Shown: positions 8,291 to 17,511, numbered from the stretch's first letter. The stretch: 40,982 nt of DNA from Commensalibacter sp963921845 (GCF_963921845.1 NZ_CAWUGZ010000080.1:1-40982); one strand, 5' to 3'. The notes: generated by a model from the letters alone, not told the origin. Numbers and translations are program-made.

Positions 8291-9109
8291 CTAGTTTTGA
8301 GGAGAAGACATTTCAAACCAAACAAGGGTCTTAATCAGTAAAAATGATGAGATATAAATAGAAAAACTTAAAAAACTTATCCAAAAAGAGACGGGCCAAT
8401 CGGTGAACCATGCAAGTGCAATGCCTCCCCATGCTTCAAGCAGAGCAAACAGAATTGACAATAAAATTCCTTTATAAATTGTTTTGCAAGAATGTATTGC
8501 TACAGCAGCAGGTCCTATCATTAAAGAAAAAGTTAGTAAAATTCCAGTAACTTGGACACAAGCTGCAGTTACACAAGCAACCAGTCCTAGAAAAATGACA
8601 CTTATTAATTTTAAAGAAAGCCCTTTTGCTTCAGCCAAGTCGGGTTGAAGAGAAGAAAATAATAAGGGTCTAGTAAGAAAGAACATAACACCGTAACAAA
8701 AAATACTCAAAAAAGCTAAGCTATATAAAGTTTTTTGATCAACAGCGAATATATTGCCAAAAAGCAAACTGGTTATTTGCGCTGCATATCGTGTATAAAA
8801 ATGCAGAAATAAAAGTCCTAATCCCATGGAAGCAGATAAAACCAAGCCAATGGCTATGTCTTTATTTTTCAGTTCTGGACCAATTATTCCAATAAGTATT
8901 CCTGCCATTAGGCTAAATATCAAAAGTCCTATCAAAGGGGATATGCCCATAAGGCTTGCCCCCGTTGCTCCAGCGAAACCGACATGCGACAAGGCGTGGC
9001 CAGCAAAGGCTTCTCTTCTTAAAAGAAGAAAATAACCTATAGGTCCAGTGATAAGGGCTACAATACCAGAAGCCATAAAAGCGATGCGCATAAATTCAAG
9101 AGAAAACAT
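8291..9109 (-). CDS. znuB: metal (Zn/Mn) ABC transporter permease
   Basis: A 272-residue, very hydrophobic ABC-3 family permease with about eight membrane segments. Family signatures are near RREAFAGHALSHVGFAGA and GLSLKLISVIFLGLVA. It would form the membrane channel of the importer with the ATPase and binding protein encoded just upstream on the same strand. It starts 85 bases after the znuC end. The znu symbol follows general practice for such sets; zinc versus manganese is not settled by sequence. Confidence 0.88.
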   Translation of the reverse strand: MFSLEFMRIAFMASGIVALITGPIGYFLLLRREAFAGHALSHVGFAGATGASLMGISPLIGLLIFSLMAGILIGIIGPELKNKDIAIGLVLSASMGLGLLFLHFYTRYAAQITSLLFGNIFAVDQKTLYSLAFLSIFCYGVMFFLTRPLLFSSLQPDLAEAKGLSLKLISVIFLGLVACVTAACVQVTGILLTFSLMIGPAAVAIHSCKTIYKGILLSILFALLEAWGGIALAWFTDWPVSFWISFLSFSIYISSFLLIKTLVWFEMSSPQN

Positions 9110-9194
9110 TTTTAAACTAACTTTCTATTTAAATTTATGGTTTCAAAATAATTAACCTTAGCCGCAAGATGATAAAGGGTGATTTTATTTAAAA

Positions 9195-9950
9195 TCAGAA
9201 GGAAGGTATAACAAAGAGGTTTTCTTTAGTACGAATAACGTTTAAAGGAAACTCATATAAATCGCTTAGGACAGAAGAAGTCATTATCGAGTCAATCGTA
9301 CCTAAAACAGCACGTTTATTGCCTATGCAAAGCACGTAATCTATAATGGGTAAAAGAGGATTTAGATCGTGTGTTGCTAATAATACACTCAGCGAGCGTT
9401 GTCGTTGTATGGTTTTGATGGAATTTAAGATGGATAAAGTCCATTTGGGATCAAGATTGCTAAAGGGTTCGTCCAATATAATTAATTTTGGGTTTTCTAT
9501 TAAAGCTTGGGCTAATAATAATCTTTGTCTTTGTCCACCAGAGAGTTCTTCTAAAGGTTTTTCTGCTAATTTTTTGGCTTGGAGTTGATCCAGGGCTTCG
9601 TCAATTCGGCTGCTGTCCTGCTTGTTAAGAAAAGGTAATCCAAATTTATAACCTCGAATACCAGCGGAAAGAAAATTTCTCCCAGTTAAACGAAACGTAT
9701 TAATGTCTCTTGCTTGGGGTATGTAACCAATGAATTGGCGTGCTTTTGAGGGACTTAAACCAAAGACATTCAGCTGTCCTTGATGGATAGGTATAATACC
9801 CATAATTGTTTTTATGAAGGTGGTTTTCCCTGAACCATTGGGGCCAAAGATACCAATAAATTGGTTTTTTCCAATTTCTAAATTAAGTTGTGAAAGAATG
9901 AGCTTTGAGCCACGTTTAATGTCGAGATCATGACATTCGATGACGTTCAT
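9195..9950 (-). CDS. znuC: metal (Zn/Mn) ABC transporter ATP-binding protein
   Basis: A 251-residue ABC ATPase with Walker A GPNGSGKTT (36-44), signature LSGGQRQR (136-143), Walker B LIILDE (156-161) and switch histidine H194 in ATHD. It energises the permease encoded by the next gene. Its ATG overlaps the znuA stop codon by four bases (ATGA), which indicates translational coupling with the binding protein. Confidence 0.92.
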   Translation of the reverse strand: MNVIECHDLDIKRGSKLILSQLNLEIGKNQFIGIFGPNGSGKTTFIKTIMGIIPIHQGQLNVFGLSPSKARQFIGYIPQARDINTFRLTGRNFLSAGIRGYKFGLPFLNKQDSSRIDEALDQLQAKKLAEKPLEELSGGQRQRLLLAQALIENPKLIILDEPFSNLDPKWTLSILNSIKTIQRQRSLSVLLATHDLNPLLPIIDYVLCIGNKRAVLGTIDSIMTSSVLSDLYEFPLNVIRTKENLFVIPSF

Positions 9951-10828
9951 TTGGAATTTTTTTTCAAAACATTTTCCACTTCATCGAGTACTTGGTTCAT
10001 CCAACTTTGGTAAGTTAGAGAGGCTGGCATTAATTCTGAAACACCAATAACCGGAATGTTAGTTTGTTCGGCCAGTTTCTTTAACTGTTCAGTGGCAGGT
10101 GTAACGACTTGGTTATTATAAAACAAAATTTTAACTGAGTGGGATTTAAGATCTTGTTGGAATTGAGCCATCTGTTTAGCCGTAGGTTCTCCATTATTCA
10201 TAACGGTCCATTGATAAGGCTCTTCTTTTACAATAAAACCGAGCTGTTTAGCCATCAATCCAAATACAGGTTCAGTGGCAGCAATTGGAACTTTAGAAGA
10301 GAAAGATTTGATTTTTTTTATACGCTCATTTAATTGTACAAGTTGATTTATAAAGTTGCTGTGTTGTTTGGTAAAAAAAGATTTATGTTCAGGTTGTAAC
10401 GTTTTATATATGAGGGTGAGTTGGTTAGATAGAGCCTCAATACTGGCAATATTGTACCATAAATGGGGATTCCCTCCATCTTTATCCTTTAAAAGTTGTT
10501 GAACAGAAATAACGTGTTTTTGTTTAACATTGTATTTATTTAATAAGCGGTCTATCCAAGAATCATACCCTAATCCGTTTTTAATTATAACTTCGGCTTG
10601 GGAAAGGGTTTTCCCTACATTAGGTGTCAATTCAAATAAATGAGGATCTTCATCCGGATTATTTAAAATTATATCAATCTGTACGTGTTGACCACCAAGT
10701 TGTTGAGCAACGTTTCCATACATATTCTCCGCTGCAACGACTTGTATTATGCTAGCGTTGGCATATATCGGGGCAAATAAACCGCTAAAAAGGACAATCG
10801 TTAAAAGTAAAAAATGATTTAATTTCAT
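9947..10828 (-). CDS. znuA: periplasmic metal-binding protein of the Zn/Mn ABC transporter
   Basis: A 293-residue cluster A-I (ZnuA/PsaA-type) solute-binding protein with a clear Sec signal peptide, cleavage expected after ANA at about residue 25. Probable metal ligands are H63 (DPHLFELTP), H122 (NPHLWYN) and E186 (ATEPVFG); a fourth acidic ligand may be E265. It lacks the histidine-rich loop of classical ZnuA, and the third ligand is glutamate as in Mn-binding PsaA, so manganese or mixed specificity is possible. I see no clear Zur box upstream. A small membrane-protein ORF precedes it by 38 bases. Confidence 0.86.
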   Translation of the reverse strand: MKLNHFLLLTIVLFSGLFAPIYANASIIQVVAAENMYGNVAQQLGGQHVQIDIILNNPDEDPHLFELTPNVGKTLSQAEVIIKNGLGYDSWIDRLLNKYNVKQKHVISVQQLLKDKDGGNPHLWYNIASIEALSNQLTLIYKTLQPEHKSFFTKQHSNFINQLVQLNERIKKIKSFSSKVPIAATEPVFGLMAKQLGFIVKEEPYQWTVMNNGEPTAKQMAQFQQDLKSHSVKILFYNNQVVTPATEQLKKLAEQTNIPVIGVSELMPASLTYQSWMNQVLDEVENVLKKNSK

Positions 10829-10866
10829 TGAAATTACTTCAGCTTTAAAAAACTAATAGAGATTGC

Positions 10867-10998
10867 TTAGAAGTACCATGCTCCAGTAATCATTAGCCCT
10901 AAGAGCATAATAAGCCCTAAGTGAAGTATAATTAGCCATTTGATGGTTATAACGGGTGTGTAAAATTTATCTTTTGGTAATTCCAGTTCCCATTTCAT
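10867..10998 (-). CDS. small single-pass membrane protein, unknown function
   Basis: A 43-codon frame from ATG 10998 to TAA at 10867. It has a charged N-terminus (MKWELELPKDKF) and one long hydrophobic segment from about residue 16 to the end (IKWLIILHLGLIMLLGLMI, then TGAWYF). TGAGAA lies about eight bases before the ATG. It sits between etfA and znuA on the same strand, 82 and 38 bases away, so it may be co-transcribed with either. I do not recognise the family. Size and topology resemble small accessory subunits of membrane complexes, but nothing shows a partner. Confidence 0.5.
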   Translation of the reverse strand: MKWELELPKDKFYTPVITIKWLIILHLGLIMLLGLMITGAWYF

Positions 10999-11080
10999 TT
11001 ATATTCTCACAATTGGTTTCGATAGTAAAAGGCTAACAAAAGAAGTGGCTAATTACAATGGAAACTTTTGGGTAAAAAAA

Positions 11081-12034
11081 TCAAATTCTGTTTTTAAGGC
11101 CTTCTTCTAACCTAGGTAATATTTCAAATATATCACCAACAATGCCGTAGTCTGAAGCTTTAAAGATAGGGGCGTCAGGGTCTTTATTAATGGCCACAAC
11201 AATTTTACTATCTTTCATTCCAGCTAAATGCTGTGTAGCTCCTGAAAGAGCAACGGCGATGTAAAGTTCTGGTGCAACGATTTTACCTGTTTGCCCGACT
11301 TGAAAATCATTGCTCACAAATCCAGAGTCAACCGCTGCTCTTGATGCACCAATAGCAGCATTTAACAGGTCAGCTATTTTTTCTAGTAAGGTAAAATTAT
11401 CGCTGCTTTGCATCCCTCTTCCTCCCGAGATAATTATTTTAGCAGCTTCCAATTCAGGCCTATTGGATTGAGATAATTTTAAATTAAGGAAAATAGATTT
11501 TTGATTTTCAGGTAGCGGAGAAGGTAAAGTAACTTCTTTTATTTCTGCATTTCCACCTATAGTTTTTATAGGAGTAAAGGCTATTCCTCTTATAGATAAA
11601 AGTTTTTTCTTATCCTTTGAGCATACGGTGGCCAGCAAACTTCCTGCATAAATTGGTCTGACAAACGTAGATTTATCAATAATTTTGGTTACTTCAGAAA
11701 TGGGTTGAACGTCGAGTAATCCAGCCAATCGAGGTAAAATATTTTTACCTTCTGCGTTAGCCGGTGCTAAAATAAATTCGTAGTCACTTGCTAAAGAAGC
11801 CATCAAATTGGCTACAGATTCTGCTTGCATGTGTGCAAAAGAAGGATCTTTTGCCGCTAAAACTCTACGCACACCGTTTAAATGGATGGCTTGGTCTAAG
11901 CGTTCGTTTAATGTTTCCCCGACAAGCAGAACATCTACTTCCTTTTCAAGCTGCAAGGCAGCGGTGATAGTTGAAAGGCTGGTAGAACGAAGTGTGTTTC
12001 CTTGCTCATAACTTAGTAATACTAACGCAGCCAT
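11081..12034 (-). CDS. etfA: electron transfer flavoprotein subunit alpha
   Basis: A 317-residue FixB/EtfA protein that binds FAD. The C-terminal FAD domain is unmistakable: GASRAAVDSGFV, QVGQTGKIVAPELYIAVALSGATQHLAGM and INKDPDAPIFKASDYGIVGD. With EtfB it shuttles electrons from flavoprotein dehydrogenases to ETF-ubiquinone oxidoreductase, which is encoded two genes upstream. It starts two bases after the etfB stop, with a GGTGA-type ribosome binding site inside the etfB end. Confidence 0.95.
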   Translation of the reverse strand: MAALVLLSYEQGNTLRSTSLSTITAALQLEKEVDVLLVGETLNERLDQAIHLNGVRRVLAAKDPSFAHMQAESVANLMASLASDYEFILAPANAEGKNILPRLAGLLDVQPISEVTKIIDKSTFVRPIYAGSLLATVCSKDKKKLLSIRGIAFTPIKTIGGNAEIKEVTLPSPLPENQKSIFLNLKLSQSNRPELEAAKIIISGGRGMQSSDNFTLLEKIADLLNAAIGASRAAVDSGFVSNDFQVGQTGKIVAPELYIAVALSGATQHLAGMKDSKIVVAINKDPDAPIFKASDYGIVGDIFEILPRLEEGLKNRI

Positions 12035-12036
12035 AT

Positions 12037-12786
12037 CTAGATCACCTTTGCTTCATTTTGTAATTTATCTATCAGTTCTTCTACAGAATTGACAATTACT
12101 CCTTCCCTAATGGGTGAAGATTCATCGAGTCTCTGTATATATAAACGCGGGGTAATATCTACTCCTAATTCTGCCAGAACAAAAGTTTCAACTGGCTTTT
12201 TTCGTGCTTTCATAATATTGGGTAAAGACGCATAACGTGGCTCATTTAAACGTAAATCTGTCGTTACAATAGCAGGCAGAGGAAGTTTTAGAGTTTCTTG
12301 TCCGTCGTCAATTTCCCTAATAATTTCTACGTAGTTTGAATAAAGCTCCAGCTTACTGACAAAAGTACCTTGAGGCCATCCTAGTCTTGCCGCCAAAATT
12401 TGCCCTGTTGCATTCATATCGTCGTCAGAAGCTTGTTTGCCCATTAGCACTAAGTTAGGTTTTTCTTTTATGACAAAATATTCTAAGACTTTGGCAACGG
12501 CTAAGGATTCTAGCGTATGTTCCGTACTGACCAAAATAGCTTTATCTGCCCCCATGGCCAATGCCGTGCGCAGTGTATCTTGAGATTTTGGTTCACCAAT
12601 GGAGATCGCTACAATTTCGTCAACTTTTCCTTGTTCTTTAAGCTGAACAGCTTCTTCAATTGCATTTTCATCAAAAGGATTCATGGACATTTTAATGCCA
12701 CTAATTTCAACACCCGAATGGTCTGTTTTGATAAGAGGTTTAATGTTCGAATCAACAACCCGTTTTACCGGAACCAATATTTTCAT
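12037..12786 (-). CDS. etfB: electron transfer flavoprotein subunit beta
   Basis: A 249-residue FixA/EtfB protein beginning MKILVPVKRVVD. It contains the AMP-binding and recognition-loop region (DNAIEEAVQLKE-like FDENAIEEAV, MGADKAILV) and the C-terminal KARKKP signature. I use ATG 12786, which gives the normal family length with GGA about ten bases upstream; a TTG seven codons earlier is possible but less likely. It lies 32 bases after etfQO and two bases before etfA, so the three genes form a compact operon encoding the whole ETF relay to ubiquinone. Confidence 0.95.
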   Translation of the reverse strand: MKILVPVKRVVDSNIKPLIKTDHSGVEISGIKMSMNPFDENAIEEAVQLKEQGKVDEIVAISIGEPKSQDTLRTALAMGADKAILVSTEHTLESLAVAKVLEYFVIKEKPNLVLMGKQASDDDMNATGQILAARLGWPQGTFVSKLELYSNYVEIIREIDDGQETLKLPLPAIVTTDLRLNEPRYASLPNIMKARKKPVETFVLAELGVDITPRLYIQRLDESSPIREGVIVNSVEELIDKLQNEAKVI

Positions 12787-12818
12787 AAGTGTTTTTTCCG
12801 TTACCAATATTTTTAAGT

Positions 12819-14456
12819 TTACATTCCACTGGAATAGTTTGGTCCACTTCCGCCTTCTGGAGTTTCCCAGTCTATGTTTTGTGTGGGGTCTTTAATATCA
12901 CAACTTTTACAATGAATGCAATTTTGTGAGTTAATTTGTAATTTAGGCTCATTATTGTCCATAAGCACCTCATAAACGCCTGCAGGACAGTATCGTGTTT
13001 CGGGTGCTTTAAAAACGTTCCAATTTACTGTTTTCCAAATTAAAGAATTTCGAAGTTTTAGATGAACAGGTTGAGTATCTCTATGGTCAATATTAGATAA
13101 AAATATAGAAGAAGTTTTATCAAAGGTGAGTTGATCATCAGGTTTTTTATATAAGGGTTTGTCGCATAAAGAAGCAGCTTTTAGCTTTTCATAATCTTCT
13201 AAACGATTATGCAACGTCCAGGGAACTTTTCCTCGAACCATTGAGTCAAACCCTGCATATAGGGTTGCTGCTTTGGTTCCAAATTTGGCAAAGGCGGGTC
13301 GAATATTACGCACTTGGTGCAATTCATGCCAAATCCATGAGTAGCGTATGCGCAAACAGTAGGAAATAGGTTCTATTTCCTGTGTTATTAATGCCTCTGC
13401 AATGGTCTCAGCAGCCAGCATTCCTGACTTCATCGCCGTATGAGTCCCTTTTATTTTCGGTACATTTAAAAAACCAGCAGCGTCACCAATAAGCAGCCCT
13501 CCCGGAAACGTTAGCTTGGGTATAGATTGTAAGCCCCCTTCTGACAAAGCACGGGCAGAAAAACCTATACGTCTCCCACCAATAATATGTTTCTTAATTA
13601 CAGGATGTTTTTTTGCTCTTTGCATTTCTTCAAAAGGTGAAAGCCAAGGGTTTTTGTAATCTAAACCTAGAACAAATCCAAAAGAAACTAGGTTTTTACC
13701 AAAATGATAGAGCCAAGATCCCCCATACGTATGATCATCTAAAGGCCATCCAAAACTATGTTGTATATATCCAGGCATATGCTTGTTAGGAGGAATTTCC
13801 CATAATTCTTTAATTCCTAAGCCATAAGTTTGAGGATCCACATTAGAGCGTAAAGCATAATGTTTAAATAGTTTTTTAGTAAGTGAACCGCGACATCCTT
13901 CTGCAAATAATGTATATTTTGCTCTTAATTCTACTCCTGGGACATAATTAGATTCTTGGTTTCCGTCTTTGTTAACGCCCATATCTCCTGTAATAATGCC
14001 TTTGACACAGTTTTTTTCAATAATGACTTCTTGTCCAGCGAAACCAGGATAGATTTCAACGCCCAAATTTTCAGCTTCTAAAGCCAGCCAACGGCACAAA
14101 TCCCCTAAACTAACGACAAAATTACCATTATTATTCATTTGTGGCATAAGGGATTTAAGAATTGGAATCGAAATAGATTTGTTGTCGTTTAACAAATAAA
14201 ACATACGTTCATGGTGAACAGGTGTTTGAAAAACATCCGATTTTTTTTTCCAGTTATCAATAAGTTCATTCAAAGCAGTGGGTTCTAAAATAGCACCAGA
14301 AACAATATGGGCACCTATTTCTGATGCTTTTTCAATTAGACAAATTTGAGCAGAGGGTGTTAATTGTTTTAAACGAATTGCTGCACTTAATCCTGCTGGG
14401 CCAGCCCCGACAATTAGCACGTCAAATTCCATTTGCTCACGCTTGGTATCGCTCAT
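12819..14456 (-). CDS. electron transfer flavoprotein-ubiquinone oxidoreductase (ETF-QO)
   Basis: A 545-residue membrane-associated flavoprotein passing electrons from reduced ETF to ubiquinone. It has the FAD-binding GAGPAGLS at 17-24, the GDAAGFLN segment and an ETF-QO iron-sulfur domain at the C-terminus with C490, C513, C516 and C519, the expected four ligands of a 4Fe-4S cluster. The length is normal. It is the first gene of the etf operon. No acyl-CoA dehydrogenase or other ETF donor is encoded in the window, so the electron source is elsewhere. A TATAAT-like element lies in the 105 bases upstream but no convincing -35. Confidence 0.95.
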   Translation of the reverse strand: MSDTKREQMEFDVLIVGAGPAGLSAAIRLKQLTPSAQICLIEKASEIGAHIVSGAILEPTALNELIDNWKKKSDVFQTPVHHERMFYLLNDNKSISIPILKSLMPQMNNNGNFVVSLGDLCRWLALEAENLGVEIYPGFAGQEVIIEKNCVKGIITGDMGVNKDGNQESNYVPGVELRAKYTLFAEGCRGSLTKKLFKHYALRSNVDPQTYGLGIKELWEIPPNKHMPGYIQHSFGWPLDDHTYGGSWLYHFGKNLVSFGFVLGLDYKNPWLSPFEEMQRAKKHPVIKKHIIGGRRIGFSARALSEGGLQSIPKLTFPGGLLIGDAAGFLNVPKIKGTHTAMKSGMLAAETIAEALITQEIEPISYCLRIRYSWIWHELHQVRNIRPAFAKFGTKAATLYAGFDSMVRGKVPWTLHNRLEDYEKLKAASLCDKPLYKKPDDQLTFDKTSSIFLSNIDHRDTQPVHLKLRNSLIWKTVNWNVFKAPETRYCPAGVYEVLMDNNEPKLQINSQNCIHCKSCDIKDPTQNIDWETPEGGSGPNYSSGM

Positions 14457-14561
14457 TTTTTCTTTACCCTATTTAAATGGCATTGGTATAAATTGTCTTT
14501 AGTGATTATATTCGGCTTTATGAAGTGCTTTGCTATCGTTAAAGTTCAATTATGTTTAAAA

Positions 14562-15221
14562 TTATTTAATAGGAAAAGCGAGTTCATTTTTTGCACGCCA
14601 TGTAGAATCGACATAATTCATGATTAAAGTACGTCTTATTCCGTTCATAGGACGTTTTTGGTAACCATGCCAAGTATCTTTAGCAGGTATAAATAAAAAT
14701 CCAGAATTAAATTTTCCAGAGCTCCTACCAAGTGATTCTCCTTGGGGATTCATAATATCGGTTCCCCAAGATTCCGCATCTTTTGCAGTAGATAAAGAAA
14801 TAAGAAAGGTAAGTTTTTTTGCTTGTACATCCGTATGTGGCTCTAGCCAAAACCCTTCTTTATCGTGACAGAGTTCAAGACGAACTGAAGTATTATTTAA
14901 ATTAGAACCTGTTACTTGAGCAAATAAAGTTCTAATACTTTTCATTTCAAAAACATTTGCCAGCAATGAAAATTGTAGACTATTTTGTTGCGTCTCAGGC
15001 GTGATGAAAACGCGATGCTGGTTATTATTTTCTCTTTTACCCTGCGTATTTCCAGCAATTGATTTCTCGTTTGGTTTCCATTGAACGAGTGCATTGCACA
15101 ATTCTTCGGGGAAAACGTTATCCATTGACCAATGTGCATAAGGGGTACGGGTTATTTTAGCATGAGAGATAGCATGTTGAAGCTGAGTTTCAACATTTTT
15201 TAATTGTGTTGCTTTTTCCAT
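14562..15221 (-). CDS. 2-oxoglutarate/Fe(II)-dependent oxygenase (prolyl-hydroxylase-like fold)
   Basis: A 219-residue cytoplasmic protein. The iron facial triad is visible as H129-x-D131 (EPHTDVQ) and H185 (DTWHGYQ), with a basic residue for 2-oxoglutarate at R196 or R197 (GIRRTLIMNYV). Spacing and length fit the 2OG-Fe(II) oxygenase superfamily. The substrate is unknown; bacterial relatives hydroxylate amino acids, peptides or protein side chains. It begins 14 bases after the hemN stop and so is probably translated from the hemN transcript. Why an oxygen-using enzyme follows the oxygen-independent haem enzyme is unclear. Confidence 0.8.
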   Translation of the reverse strand: MEKATQLKNVETQLQHAISHAKITRTPYAHWSMDNVFPEELCNALVQWKPNEKSIAGNTQGKRENNNQHRVFITPETQQNSLQFSLLANVFEMKSIRTLFAQVTGSNLNNTSVRLELCHDKEGFWLEPHTDVQAKKLTFLISLSTAKDAESWGTDIMNPQGESLGRSSGKFNSGFLFIPAKDTWHGYQKRPMNGIRRTLIMNYVDSTWRAKNELAFPIK

Positions 15222-15235
15222 TTCAAAATATCCGT

Positions 15236-16597
15236 TTAAATAGCCTGAGCATGGCGATGAGGCGATGACTGGTAATACACATCAAAAATATTGGCTATAT
15301 TTCTCAGAAAGGGGCGCCCTTGCTCAGTAACTTTAATTTTATAATAATCTCGTAATATCAAACCATCTTCTTCAAATGATACTAAGTTTAACAGATCGTT
15401 GTCGAATATATTTTTAGGACGTTTGAATTTTTTGGCGAGTATTTCTAGATCAACGTATAAATCGCACATTAAATGTTCAATAACAGACCATCGTAATAAA
15501 TCTTCTATAGTGCGACTAACCCCTTTAGCTATAGGAAGCCCTTCTAGCCTCATGGCTTTTTGATACGCTGCAGCCGAAAGTTGATTTTGCACTATTCCTT
15601 TAGGTAATATGGATACAGAAGAGGCCCCAATGCCAAGCAAAGCCACTGCATTATCTATAGTATATCCTTGGAAATTTCGATGTAGTTTTCCCTCTTTGGC
15701 AGCTTTGCTCATACTATCATGAGGTAAGGCATAGTGATCAAGGCCGATGATCTGATAATTGGCTATTCTTAAAAGGTCATCTATCAATTGCCTTTGTTTA
15801 AAACGTTCTAAGGTATCGGGTAGAATTTCGCCGTTTAACAAATTTTGTCTTTTATGTTTCCAGGGCACATGCGCGTAACCAAATACAGCAAGTCGGTCTG
15901 GTTTTAGACGAATAATGGATTGTATAGTTTCGGATAAACTTTTGCAAGTTTGGTTGGGTAAACCATAAATGAGATCAATGTTAATAGAGGTAATATTTTG
16001 TTTTCTAGCAATTTCGATACAATTGGAGGTCATAGCCAGGCTTTGTACTCGTCCACAAGCTTCCTGTACCTTTGGATCAAGATCTTGTACTCCGATACTT
16101 ATTCGGGTAAATCCAAGTTGGTTTAGTAGTAATATATATTGAGAAGAAGCGTGTCTTGGATCCAATTCAATGGAAATGTCGGCATTTTTTTCGATGTTGA
16201 AATACTGCCTAATAGTATTCATTATTTTTGTAATCGTAATAGGCGGTAAGGTTGTTGGTGTACCCCCACCAAAATGAATAAAGCCAACACGCCGTCTACT
16301 TTTGAGTAATGCTTTTAAACGGTAAAGTTCGTCACATAAAAGCTCACCATAAGCAATGCGTAAAGCTTCCTTATGAATTACTTGAGTGTTGCAAGCGCAA
16401 AATTTACATAATTCGTCACAAAAAGGGACATGCAGATATAATGAAACAGCCTCATTATCTTGAAGAGTTTGTAACCATTTTTTGTATGTATCAAAGCCAA
16501 CCGATTCTGTAAATTGGACAGCGGTAGGATAGCTTGTATAGCGCGGGACGTTTCTTTCGTACCGCGCAAGACGGTTAAAAGAAACAGCCTGTTTCAT
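15236..16597 (-). CDS. hemN: oxygen-independent coproporphyrinogen III oxidase (radical SAM)
   Basis: Converts coproporphyrinogen III to protoporphyrinogen IX without oxygen. PRYTSYPTA (18-26) and the cluster motif C60-x3-C64-x2-C67-x-C69 identify true HemN rather than a HemW-like paralogue, since the CxxxCxxCxC pattern is specific to it. The product is 453 residues (E. coli 457). I choose ATG 16597, six bases after a GGAG site; a longer frame to 16639 would overlap the porin gene. It follows the OmpW-like gene by 16 bases. Confidence 0.93.
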   Translation of the reverse strand: MKQAVSFNRLARYERNVPRYTSYPTAVQFTESVGFDTYKKWLQTLQDNEAVSLYLHVPFCDELCKFCACNTQVIHKEALRIAYGELLCDELYRLKALLKSRRRVGFIHFGGGTPTTLPPITITKIMNTIRQYFNIEKNADISIELDPRHASSQYILLLNQLGFTRISIGVQDLDPKVQEACGRVQSLAMTSNCIEIARKQNITSINIDLIYGLPNQTCKSLSETIQSIIRLKPDRLAVFGYAHVPWKHKRQNLLNGEILPDTLERFKQRQLIDDLLRIANYQIIGLDHYALPHDSMSKAAKEGKLHRNFQGYTIDNAVALLGIGASSVSILPKGIVQNQLSAAAYQKAMRLEGLPIAKGVSRTIEDLLRWSVIEHLMCDLYVDLEILAKKFKRPKNIFDNDLLNLVSFEEDGLILRDYYKIKVTEQGRPFLRNIANIFDVYYQSSPHRHAQAI

Positions 16598-16613
16598 CCC
16601 GAACTCCGCAAAA

Positions 16614-17417
16614 TTAGAAACGATATCCGATACCTGCACTGACAGTGGTGGGATTTAAAGAGGTGCGAGCATCAATTCTATTAGGACTATCATTAATATG
16701 TGCACGTTCATTTAACAACATTTGTTTTGCATCAACATTAAAAAACCAATTACCAATAACTTGATAGTCAAAACCAATATTGAAAGAGGGACCTGCCGTT
16801 GTTTCTAGTCCTAGCTTTTGTACTGCGCCGCCACCTGGAGAGACATGATGCCAAAAAGCAACAGTAAGGCCAATTCCCGCATAAGGATTAAAAGCTTTAT
16901 GAGGTAAAAAATGCCATTGCGCAGTAAGCGTTGGAGGTAATATCCAGCTGTTACCGACGTTAACGTCACCCAACGTTGTATTTTTGGCAGTAATTTTATG
17001 CTTTGTGCTGGCTGCGATGATTTCAAAAGCTAAATTGTCTGTTACGAAATAATTTGCGCTTAATTCCGGCATAACACGGTTAGAGGCCGTAATATGACCA
17101 CCAATACTTGTTTTGCTGCTTGTGTTATTGGGAATAACTCCTAATGCGCTTAAACGGATAATAAAATCACCTTTACTCAAACCTATTTTGGTAACGCCAG
17201 GACACGTTTGAAAAATACTACAGTGTTTTTTAGGAGAAAAAGGTTGTTGAGTAGAAACGTAAACCTTTCCTGGTGCTTGGTTCGTAACTGTATTATTTGT
17301 TGCTGTAATGTGATTAGGATTGGGAACTAAAATAACGTTTGCAGGGGTTTGAGCGTAAACACTGGTTGAATATACCGTAAATGCATAGAGTGCAAAACTA
17401 CTTAATAAATTTTTCAT
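16614..17417 (-). CDS. OmpW-family outer membrane beta-barrel protein
   Basis: A 267-residue secreted protein with a Sec signal peptide (MKNLLSSFALYAFTVYSTSVYA) and a predicted eight-strand barrel. OmpW hallmarks are GDFIIRLSALGVIPN, the NYFVTDNLAFEIIAAST and TLTAQWHFLPHKAFNPYAGIGL segments and a C-terminal aromatic (GIGYRF). A stretch of roughly 45 residues after the signal peptide, with a C-x4-C-like pair (KHCSIFQTCPG), is longer than in typical OmpW. Such barrels take up small hydrophobic molecules. It lies directly downstream of chvG, has its own good promoter, and is followed closely by hemN. Confidence 0.85.
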   Translation of the reverse strand: MKNLLSSFALYAFTVYSTSVYAQTPANVILVPNPNHITATNNTVTNQAPGKVYVSTQQPFSPKKHCSIFQTCPGVTKIGLSKGDFIIRLSALGVIPNNTSSKTSIGGHITASNRVMPELSANYFVTDNLAFEIIAASTKHKITAKNTTLGDVNVGNSWILPPTLTAQWHFLPHKAFNPYAGIGLTVAFWHHVSPGGGAVQKLGLETTAGPSFNIGFDYQVIGNWFFNVDAKQMLLNERAHINDSPNRIDARTSLNPTTVSAGIGYRF

Positions 17418-17511
17418 TATGAGAAAACCTTGAATTTATTTCATTAAAGGAATCTTAATATTTTTTCAGAAAATTGATTAAAAACGCTTAAATAAAATTA
17501 GTAAGGTCTAT

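Noticed and set aside
12517..12895. plus-strand frames opposite etfB and etfQO
   Set aside because: They are antisense to strongly conserved genes with intact motifs and have biased, low-complexity composition.
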